Shown in pieces: positions 23,501 to 34,660 of a DNA stretch of 64,000 nt; position 1 is the stretch's first letter; every line of letters starts with the position of its first letter. A program made the translations under genes and the position numbers. The stretch comes from Limanda limanda (lineage: Eukaryota; Chordata; Actinopteri; Pleuronectiformes; Pleuronectidae). The notes under the pieces are model-generated. The model was not told the origin of the DNA. It worked only from the letters and a program-made list of their open reading frames with translations, and did not search any database. The stretch covers positions 698,637-762,636 of the forward strand of contig NC_083649.1 in assembly GCF_963576545.1 (NCBI RefSeq), in the 5' to 3' direction.

Positions 23501-26500
23501 CCTGGACCACACGCTGGAGGTAGGGACGTCACCAGAACCGATACCTACGATACCTACGATACTAACATAACCAAACCATGCCGACGCCCAAGTGTTTGAA
23601 GCACCGTAGGCACCGTGAGCTCCGATGCTAGCAGCTGTTAGCAACTTAGCATTAGCATCGGTGCTGCGCCAGGCGACGTTTACATTCAGGAAACCAAGAC
23701 GGCAACTGCAGCGTTCGCCCCCCCCTCGACTTGTTTATTAAAAAGGCACAAAGAGTCGTGTATGGAAGCATTTAGCGTTTGACGCCGGGTTTACACCGGA
23801 CACGGAAGCAACGCCGCCGCTCCGCGCTAATCCTTAGCACGCCGGTGCTTGGTTGTTTACACCGGAAGCTGAAGCGTCATGGGAGTGGACGGAGCCAGCT
23901 GTTAGTTAAGGCTTGGTGCTGCGCTGACGAGTCGCTTCAGCGTCCGGTGTAAACCCGGCGTGAGGCAGATGTATCATTTGATGCACAACGTGTCTCACAA
24001 CAAAGCGTCACTCACATGCGACCGCAACTACCGTATAACCCTCAGTATATGCGCAAGCACATTGAACTACCGTATATGACATTAACAACATCCAAATAAT
24101 GCACTTTTTTTTTACCGTGGTATCGAAATTGGCGTCGAGAATCGTGTTATTTTACTGGTGTTGGCACCGACTACTGAATGTTTGGTATCGTGACCCCCCT
24201 AGCTGGAAGTCAAACAATCACCCATGTCTCCACGTCCTCATCGCTGCCCTCTGATCTGAAACATGACGTTTGTTCAGTCGGGCTTCTTGTTCTGATCGAA
24301 CACGATCACACTCAAGGTGTCGTACCGGTTTCCCTGCCAGAAGCGTGAAGATGCGAAGCCGTTCCTCTGGCAGGTAGCTGTCGGTCTGCATGCGGTTCCA
24401 GTCGGCGAGCTGAAGAGCCAGCAGGTCCCGACAGTACTGAGAGCCCAGGGCCTGGGACAGCAGCAGGGACAGCCGGTGGTCTCCTGAAGACCAGAGCACA
24501 AGGACATCGAGTTCAGTCCGATGTCAAAGTCTCCCGAGAGAGAAGAGCTGGAGCTGAATGTGGAGTGTGCTGCTCACCTTCCCTCTGAGCCACTCGACAC
24601 GCCTCACTGATGCGGTTGCCGGTCAGGTAGCTGAAGATGGCCTCCGTGTGGCGACCCTTCCCAGCCAGAGCCACCTCCTCCTCCACCCTGCAGGTGGCGC
24701 CGCGGGACAGCCAGGCAGAGAAGGTCCTCCGTCTCTCCAGCTGCTGCTCGTAGTCGCTCTGCGTCTCCGCGTCCGGCTCGTGGTCGGCCGGGCCCAGCCG
24801 GCCCCACAGAGCCTCACACAGGGTCCAGACCTCGGCCCAGTGGCCCAGGAGAGCTGCAGGGAGGTCAGAGGTCAGAGGGTCAAATGTGGAGAGGTGACAT
24901 CATCAGAACTTGATCTTTTCCAATCAAACACAGCTTTACTCTTATTTTGATATTCTGTCAAAACACAAAGTCACTGTTGCTTCTCTTACGGTCCGCCTCC
25001 CCCTGCGTGGCGTTCAGCTCTGTGATCCACTTGGCGTATTCGTGCAGCGCTGCCACACCGGTCTGCGGCCGCACCAGCGGGCAGGGGGAGGAGTCTGTGG
25101 TGCTGATGGTGCTGTGCTCCAGGCAGATCTCCAGGGGGCGCTGCAGCACTGTCTGTCCCTCTTCCTCCTGAGGCTCCAGACCCACCAGCTGCTCCAGCGT
25201 CACTTTGTAGGGGCTTTCCACGAGACTGCAGGAGACGATCAGAACCACGGTCAACTTTCATCTGGAGGAAATCTAATAAACATCATGAAGTGTGTTTGTG
25301 TCCGTCTCACGGTTTGTTCCTGGCAGGTTTTGGCAGGAAGCTGAAGTCGGTCTTGGAGCTCAGGTCTTTGTGGTCGAGCTGCTTGGATCCCGGTGAACTG
25401 AGCCGCTCGCCACAGTGCGCCAGCGTCCAGCCCGGACCCCAGCCCACACGGAAGGACCGGCCCTGGAACAGCCCGACGTCCATCAGCAAAGCACCCTGGG
25501 AAACCACCGCACTCATCGTTACTGTTACACAACGCTTTCTCTGTTTCTTATATTATTTGTCACCACTGGAGGCAGTAACGAGTCAAGTGAGGCTGCAGAA
25601 ACTTCATAAGAAAAACAACAGAAGTCTGGAAACAACAAACTCAGACAGTGAATAAAGATGGACGACATGACTGCTGGAGCCAGATCATCTGGATCGCCCC
25701 CTGGTGGCTGGCTGTATGAAGTCTGAGAGGCTCGCAACTCCTTTCCTTTCCCCGTAACACTTTTAAATAAATATATTACTGACGACAGCGCTCCGAGCTG
25801 CGGGCGGTCGACAGCGGAGCAGGGAGGGGGCGTGGTCATGTAGTGTGAACACGTGCTTAAAACACACCAACCTTCCCCAAAGTCACCGACTCCTTGAGAG
25901 GGACCGGGCCGCCCAGGCGCCGCACGCCGATCGTCCTGATCGACGGCTCTGGAGTTCGGGGGGGCAGTAGGAAGGAGGGGCCCTGTGCTGCCCAGTGTGA
26001 TGAGCGGGGGGTGTCGCCCAACGTCAGGGACGCCCGGGACAGAGGAGGCTGAGGGGAGTCTGAGAGCTGAGAGAGGAGGCCGGAGGTAAAACGAGCCTGA
26101 AGAAGACCCCCCACTGAGAGAGAGAGAGAGGGAGGGAGAGGGAGACAGAGAGACAGAGAGACAGAGAGACAGAGAGACAGAGAGACAGAGAGACAGAGAG
26201 ACAGAGAGACAGAGAGACAGGGAGACGGAGAGGGAGAGGGAGAGGGAGAGGGAGAGGGAGAGGGAGAGGGAGAGGGAGACATTGTTTTACCCTCATGAAA
26301 TAACAATTTGCAGTTCACCACTAAGTGTATCAGCAGGTTGTGTACCAGCAGGTTGTGTACCAGCAGGTTGTGTACCAGCAGGTTGTGTGTCAGCAGGTTG
26401 TGTACCAGCAGGTTGTGTACCAGCAGGTTGTGTATCAGCAGGTTGTGTACCAGCAGGTTGTGTGTCAGCAGGTTGTGTACCAGCAGGTTGTGTACCAGCA

Positions 26501-29500
26501 GGTTGTGTATCAGCAGGTTGTGTACCAGCAGGTTGTGTACCAGCAGGTTGTGTACCAGCAGGTTGTGTATCAGCAGGTTGTGTATCAGCAGGTTGTGTAT
26601 CAGCAGGTTGTGTACCAGCAGGTTGTGTATCAGCAGGTTGTGTGTCAGCAGGTTGTGTGTCAGCAGGTTGTGTATCAGCAGGTTGTGTACCAGCAGGTTG
26701 TGTACCAGCAGGTTGTGTGTCAGCAGGTTGTGTATCAGCAGGTTGTGTATCAGCAGGTTGTGTACCAGCAGGTTGTGTACCAGCAGGTTGTGTACCAGCA
26801 GGTTGTGTACCAGCAGGTTGTGTGTCAGCAGGTTGTGTACCAGCAGGTTGTGTACCAGCAGGTTGTGTATCAGCAGGTTGTGTACCAGCAGGTTGTGTAC
26901 CAGCAGGTTGTGTATCAGCAGGTTGTGTACCAGCAGGTTGTGTACCAGCAGGTTGTGTACCAGCAGGTTGTGTACCAGCAGGTTGTGTACCAGCAGGTTG
27001 TGTGTCAGCAGGTTGTGTGTCAGCAGGTTGTGTGTCAGCAGGTTGTGTGTCAGCAGGTTGTGTATCAGCAGGTTGTGTATCAGCAGGTTGTGTACCAGCA
27101 GGTTGTGTACCAGCAGGTTGTGTATCAGCAGGTTGTGTACCAGCAGGTTGTGTACCAGCAGGTTGTGTACCAGCAGGTTGTGTACCAGCAGGTTGTGTAC
27201 CAGCAGGTTGTGTACCAGCAGGTTGTGTACCAGCAGGTTGTGTACCAGCAGGTTGTGTGTCAGCAGGTTGTGTGTCAGCAGGTTGTGTATCAGCAGGTTG
27301 TGTATCAGCAGGTTGTGTATCAGCAGGTTGTGTATCAGCAGGTTGTGTATCAGCAGGTTGTGTATCAGCAGGTTGTGTATCAGCAGGTTGTGTATCAGCA
27401 GGTTGTGTACCAGCAGGTTGTGTACCAGCAGGTTGTGTACCAGCAGGTTGTGTACCAGCAGGTTGTGTACCAGCAGGTTGTGTACCAGCAGGTTGTGTAT
27501 CAGCAGGTTGTGTATCAGCAGGTTGTGTACCAGCAGGTTGTGTGTCAGCAGGTTGTGTGTCAGCAGGTTGTGTGTCAGCAGGTTGTGTATCAGCAGGTTG
27601 TGTATCAGCAGGTTGTGTATCAGCAGGTTGTGTATCAGCAGGTTGTGTATCAGCAGGTTGTGTATCAGCAGGTTGTGTATCAGCAGGTTGTGTACCAGCA
27701 GGTTGTGTATCAGCAGGTTGTGTATCAGCAGGTTGTGTATCAGCAGGTTGTGTACCAGCAGGTTGTGTGCCAGCAGGTTGTGTGTCAGCAGGTTGTGTAC
27801 CAGCAGGTTGTGTACCAGCAGGTTGTGTACCAGCAGGTTGTGTACCAGCAGGTTGTGTACCAGCAGGTTGTGTACCAGCAGGTTGTGTATCAGCAGGTTG
27901 TGTGTCAGCAGGTTGTGTGTCAGCAGGTTGTGTATCAGCAGGTTGTGTGTCAGCAGGTTGTGTATCAGCAGGTTGTGTATCAGCAGGTTGTGTACCAGCA
28001 GGTTGTGTACCAGCAGGTTGTGTATCAGCAGGTTGTGTACCAGCAGGTTGTGTACCAGCAGGTTGTGTATCAGCAGGTTGTGTACCAGCAGGTTGTGTGT
28101 CAGCAGGTTGTGTACCAGCAGGTTGTGTGTCAGCAGGTTGTGTGTCAGCAGGTTGTGTGTCAGCAGGTTGTGTATCAGCAGGTTGTGTACCAGCAGGTTG
28201 TGTACCAGCAGGTTGTGTACCAGCAGGTTGTGTACCAGCAGGTTGTGTATCAGCAGGTTGTGTATCAGCAGGTTGTGTGTCAGCAGGTTGTGTATCAGCA
28301 GGTTGTGTGTCAGCAGGTTGTGTATCAGCAGGTTGTGTATCAGCAGGTTGTGTACCAGCAGGTTGTGTACCAGCAGGTTGTGTATCAGCAGGTTGTGTAC
28401 CAGCAGGTTGTGTATCAGCAGGTTGTGTACCAGCAGGTTGTGTGTCAGCAGGTTGTGTACCAGCAGGTTGTGTGTCAGCAGGTTGTGTGTCAGCAGGTTG
28501 TGTGTCAGCAGGTTGTGTGTCAGCAGGTTGTGTATCAGCAGGTTGTGTATCAGCAGGTTGTGTGTCAGCAGGTTGTGTGTCAGCAGGTTGTGTGTCAGCA
28601 GGTTGTGTGTCAGCAGGTTGTGTATCAGCAGGTTGTGTATCAGCAGGTTGTGTATCAGCAGGTTGTGTGTCAGCAGGTTGTGTGTCAGCAGGTTGTGTAC
28701 CAGCAGGTTGTGTATCAGCAGGTTGTGTATCAGCAGGTTGTGTGTCAGCAGGTTGTGTGTCAGCAGGTTGTGTACCAGCAGGTTGTGTATCAGCAGGTTG
28801 TGTATCAGCAGGTTGTGTGTCAGCAGGTTGTGTGTCAGCAGGTTGTGTGTCAGCAGGTTGTGTATCAGCAGGTTGTGTATCAGCAGGTTGTGTATCAGCA
28901 GGTTGTGTGTCAGCAGGTTGTGTGTCAGCAGGTTGTGTACCAGCAGGTTGTGTATCAGCAGGTTGTGTGTCAGCAGGTTGTGTGTCAGCAGGTTGTGTGT
29001 CAGCAGGTTGTGTGTCAGCAGGTTGTGTGTCAGCAGGTTGTGTACCAGCAGGTTGTGTATCAGCAGGTTGTGTATCAGCAGGTTGTGTACCAGCAGGTTG
29101 TGTACCAGCAGGTTGTGTATCAGCAGGTTGTGTGTCAGCAGGTTGTGTCAGCAGGTTGTGTATCAGCAGGTTGTGTGTCAGCAGGTTGTGTATCAGCAGG
29201 TTGTGTGTCAGCAGGTTGTGTATCAGCAGGTTGTGTGTCAGCAGGTTGTGTATCAGCAGGTTGTGTATCAGCAGGTTGTGTATCAGCAGGTTGTGTACCA
29301 GCAGGTTGTGTACCAGCAGGTTGTGTATCAGCAGGTTGTGTGTCAGCAGGTTGTGTCAGCAGGTTGTGTATCAGCAGGTTGTGTGTCAGCAGGTTGTGTA
29401 TCAGCAGGTTGTGTGTCAGCAGGTTGTGTATCAGCAGGTTGTGTGTCAGCAGGTTGTGTATCAGCAGGTTGTGTCAGCAGGTTGTGTATCAGCAGGTTGT

Positions 29501-32500
29501 GTGTCAGCAGGTTGTGTACCAGCAGGTTGTGTATCAGCAGGTTGTGTACCAGCAGGTTGTGTATCAGCAGGTTGTGTGTCAGCAGGTTGTGTGTCAGCAG
29601 GTTGTGTACCAGCAGGTTGTGTATCAGCAGGTTGTGTGTCAGCAGGTTGTGTATCAGCAGGTTGTGTCAGCAGGTTGTGTATCAGCAGGTTGTGTGTCAG
29701 CAGGTTGTGTACCCGAGGAGCGGCTCGGCGCTCCGGGCAGAACGATGCGAGGGGACGAGACGTCAGGAAGCTGCTTGGCTCCTCGGCTCTGGAACCAGTC
29801 GCTGTCGTCCTCGTCCTCAGCGAACAGAGACGCCTTCATGATCTGAGGACACAGGGACACAGAGACACAGGGTCACAGGGACACAGAGACACAGAGACAC
29901 AGGGTCACAGGGACACAGAGACACAGGGTCACAGGGTCACAGGGTCACAGGGACACAGGGACACAGAGACACAGAGACACAGAGACACAGGGTCACAGGG
30001 ACACAGGGTCACAGGGTCACAGAGACACAGAGACACAGGGTCACAGAGACACAGGGACACAGGGACACAGAGACACAGGGTCACAGGGTCACAGGGACAC
30101 AGGGACACAGAGTCACAGAGACACAGGGTCACAGAGACACAGGGTCACAGAGACACAGGGACACAGGGTCACAGAGACACAGAGACACAGAGACACAGAG
30201 ACACAGAGACACAGGGACACAGGGACACAGGGACACAGGGACACAGGGACACAGGGTCACAGGGTCACAGAGACACAGAGACACAGGGTCACAGAGACAC
30301 AGAGACACAGAGACACAGAGACACAGAGACACAGGGACACAGGGACACAGGGACACAGGGACACAGGGACACAGGGTCACAGGGTCACAGAGACACAGGG
30401 ACACAGGGTCACAGGGTCACAGAGACACAGGGACACAGAGACACAGAGACACAGGGTCACAGGGACACAGAGACACAGGGTCACAGAGACACAGGGACAC
30501 AGAGACACAGAGACACAGGGTCACAGGGACACAGAGACACAGGGTCATTCTTCTGACGTGAGGAACCTCCTGTCCCTGGACGCTGTCTCTACCTGGAGCG
30601 TGTGCGGGTTGATGCCCAGCGTGGACGCCATGTGGCTGGACGCAGAGATGGCATCGAGCTCGGCAGAGGTCAAACCCCCGAGCGTCCCACATGAGGCGTC
30701 CGTGTCCCCGGGCAGCACGCTGTCCTCCCCCCCGCCCAGCAGGCTCTCTGTCGGGAAGCTCTGGGTGATGTCGGCCATGTCGCTGTCCAGCTCGGCCACG
30801 CCGCTGGGAAGATCCACGACCGTGGACTGAAGAGACAGAGCAAACATGGATCATTGAGCGTGAGGGTCCTGAGGCTGAAGGAGAGCGGATCAAATCAAAT
30901 CAGTGAAAGAGTTCCTCCTCTGAAATGGAATCAAAAACCCAACTGGAAGTTTTTAGATCATTTTTTTTTACTACACATCAGATTTTTATCATCGTTTGTT
31001 GTTCTTCAAACAAACTTTACAGACCAAAGATTCTGAATCATTTTCAATCACTTTATTTACTGTTAGATTAAAAAACAAAGAAAGTTTGTCACACGACTTG
31101 AAGCAGGTTTGAGTTTCCTGCTGAAGAAGTTCTTATAAAATCATTTCAAACCATGAGCTCATTTTAATACATCAGAATAAAAACATCAGAGATTCTCAGT
31201 GTTTCTGCTCATTTTGCTTATTGCAGCGTTGGTGTTGTCATGACGATCTGTTCCTCAGCTGGAGGACGTCACATCTGTAAATATAAAGAGAACATCTGCA
31301 CCACACGTTCACTTCTACCTGGACTCAACACGTCCGCTTCCCACCGGCTTGATGTTGTGTTACAGAGACGACAGTAAAAATAACATTCATTTATATTTTG
31401 TATAAAATATTTTGTCTGTTTAAGTCTAAAGATTTTTTTACTCAAATCCCTAAAATGTTTATGATTTCAAGGAGCCCTGAAATAACAGAAAACGGATGTT
31501 TCCAGCTCAGTGAGGATCATTATAATATAACAACATTTATTTATTAAGCATTATAAAGCATAAAATCCAGCTTAATAGATTTATGTGTGAAACAGATCGA
31601 TCACTGAATGAACCCAGCACCAAGAATAAACCGCAAATAAGACGCAACTCCCGAAATATAAAGACAAATCTTCTGGATCGCCCCCTGGTGGCGGGCTGCA
31701 GTATGGGTCATAAACCCCTCCATGTTAGCAGCTGGGACCAAACTAAAATAATCTAAGTAGATAAATAAATGTTTGTAAAGATGTTTCTGATGAGTTTGGT
31801 TTGAATCACTAATTTGATGATATTATTATTGTTATTATCTATAACAGACTGAGACGTCACGATTGACAGCTGACTCTGAGTGAGGATTGGTTGAGTGAGT
31901 CTGTGGCTGGACCTCGACACCACGCCTCCACCATCACTGCTGCACCAGGTCACATGTCACATGTCAAAGGGCAGCGTTCATGTCCAAGAGGATTTAACAC
32001 AAAAAACATCCAAAGAACTTCAGATTCTGAATAAAAATCATAGCTTTAGGGAAATGTTCCTTTTATCACTGCGGATGAGACGAGAGATGAACAGTGTGGG
32101 TGGGCGCAGGCTGCTCTACCTGAGCCTGTGGCGCCCCCTGATGCTGGGAGGGCAGAAGTTGCTGCTGCAGCTTGGATGGAGGAGGTGACATCATGGTCTT
32201 CAACTTTTTGGGGTCGGTCTTCAGAGGGACGTCCTCGTCCTCGTCAGAATCCTGCAGGCCGTACTTGGAGAAGTGGGCCACCTGAGAGAGGAGGGGGAGG
32301 AGTCTGTTACACCTGAGAATCCCCTGAATGATGTGATTGGCTGTGAAGACATCCAGTGACTGACCTCGAACACCCAGGAGCCCGTCTCAGTCCTGTACTC
32401 CAGGAACCGCGCTCCCTGTTTGCGTGAGGCCTTCTCCAGACGACCCTCGTAGTTCATGTCCGACAGACGCTCCGGGCTCCGGATCTGAGTGCACGTCGTT

Positions 32501-34614
32501 TTGTCATTTGGCCAAACGCCATCCAGGGTGACCTCGGCTCGTCTACGCACAAAGTGACCACATGAGATTAGGACATGAGCTCAATGACCCCTTCCCCATC
32601 AGACCCCATCCCACACAGCAGAAGGATTCTAGGCTTACCTGTTAAGCCCCTCCCCCTCTAATGGCTTGTTTTTGTCATCCGGGTACACAATGACCTCCTT
32701 GCGTCTGAAGTGGACGATCTCGTCCAGGCTCAGCCCGCTCACGTTCACCTCGCCGGGGAAGAAGATGGAGCCGTAACCTGTGAGGACCAATCAGAGGCCT
32801 TGTGATACGAGTGGCTGAGATTGACTGAAGCGTGTTAACGTCAAATTAAATCAAACAATGACACGAGGAGATTTTTAACTTTACCTTTCCTGCCGATGGT
32901 GAAGTTCTCCACCAAACACTCTCCGTGCTCGTCCGTCATGTCGGCCAGATCCTTCATGGAGGGGATGGTGTAGTAACCCACACGGTTGAGGACGATGCCT
33001 GAACGACAGGAAACAGAATCTGAATCTGTCTGAGAGTAGTGCCCCCCCCCCCCTCCAATACACCCAGTGCTTTATGGTCCATTTGACTCTGAAGGATCAA
33101 ACTCAGCTGCATTGAACACTTGAAACTAGAGACGGAGACAAACTCCTGAGGAAAAGGTTTACTGACGTTGTGGCTATTTGTCCAAAAGATGTTCCAGTGA
33201 AACTAAAGTTCACGCTGAATTCAAAAAGCAAAGCCACATTTGTTCTTCTCCTCATGCTCTGCTGCAGCTCATACAACCACCTGCTACCTGCTTAGTGCCC
33301 CCTAGTGTCTACAAGTATAAATGCAATTAATTTGCCTAATAGGGGGAAGTTGCTTATTTTGACAAAGCAGCACATTTCATGTCATGTAGCTGAAACCTCT
33401 TTCCCAAGGACACTTGGGCGTGGGCTGGGGTTCGAACCCTTCAGGCCTCCAACCCGAATCACATTATATCAAACTAATGAAATAGCTCCTACACATAATG
33501 TGAGAAGTCATTTTCTCAGAGACATCTATAGAAACCACCAGTGGAGCCCCCCCTGCTGGTAGTCTGTGGTTGGTCTCACCTGCTGGATGAGGAGACTGTT
33601 GAATTTCCTGCTGCTCGTCCTCTCTCTCCTCCTGCAGAGACTCCTCCCCCAGAGACGCCAGCACGTCATCACTGCTCAGCTGAGTATCCGCACGCACACA
33701 GGAACAATGTTATCATTTTTACTATCAACACAATGAACAACTATTGCATCTGTGACAGTTCAATTCAAACTGAAAGAAAATGTACTTCATTAACTAAGTC
33801 AGTTGATCTGTGTTAGAAATGTTAACAACAGTAATGATAATGATTCAGTGTCCAGCAGTGACCCCGCTGACCTCCAGGCCGTTCCTCGCCGCCTTGTGCA
33901 TGTTCAGGTCACTGATGGTGTCCTGCAGGCTGGTCTGGGCGCGGCCCTGTGGGATGGGCTTGGCGATTGGGTTAACGTAGAACTGGGTGACCTCCGGGTC
34001 ATCGTCCGCCTGGCTGCCGGGGCCCCCCAGCTCCTCCTCCTCTTCCATGAGGCTACAGACAGAGGACCACAGGAGATCAAATACAAAACAAAGCTCAAGA
34101 GCTCATTGGAGATGGAACCATCTGAACTACCTGCTATCATTGGACAGATCTAAATGTACAGATTCTTTCATAGCACCTGTAGCACAAGATTTATATCTGG
34201 ACCACTCCCTCGTTCCCTCCTCTGAACCAACAACTTCTCTATGAGACTTTCTCCCAAATGGACTTTAAGGAGGTTTTCATCCTAATTGACAGTTTCACAT
34301 TGAATCAGATTAATGTCTTTGTTAACCAGCTGCTTACAACACGCTTTTAAAGTAGCTGTAATTAAACTTGAGTTTAAAACCCCTCTTGATCCAGAGGCTT
34401 CAGCTGATTGGACCCAGATCAAACCTTCATTTCCAAAACCCTAGAAGAAGCTGTTGCTAAGCAACTGTGATGACTGAGACAGAAATGATCTGATGGAAAC
34501 CTTCAGGCAGGATTTAGAATCATCACAGAAACAGCTGTGAACAGTTACTAACGAGCTTCTCATGTCCTCCGAGGATGGACTTGTCTCTGTTCTGGTCCTG
34601 AATTCTCATTACTC

Positions 34615-34660
<46 letters not shown>

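Noticed and set aside
26325..29712. CRISPR array
   Set aside because: Units are contiguous with no spacers, in a vertebrate intron; no cas genes.
26282..30556. ORF of 1,424 codons (and two of about 1,175) made of AGCV(P/S), SRLC(T/I/V) and QQVV(Y/C) repeats
   Set aside because: All three frames of the 15 bp array are open because the unit has no stop and is a multiple of three. It lies inside a NUP98 intron on the other strand.
33415..33450. tRNA or tRNA-derived SINE
   Set aside because: A B-box-like gggttcgaaccc is present, but no A box or cloverleaf could be drawn around it.
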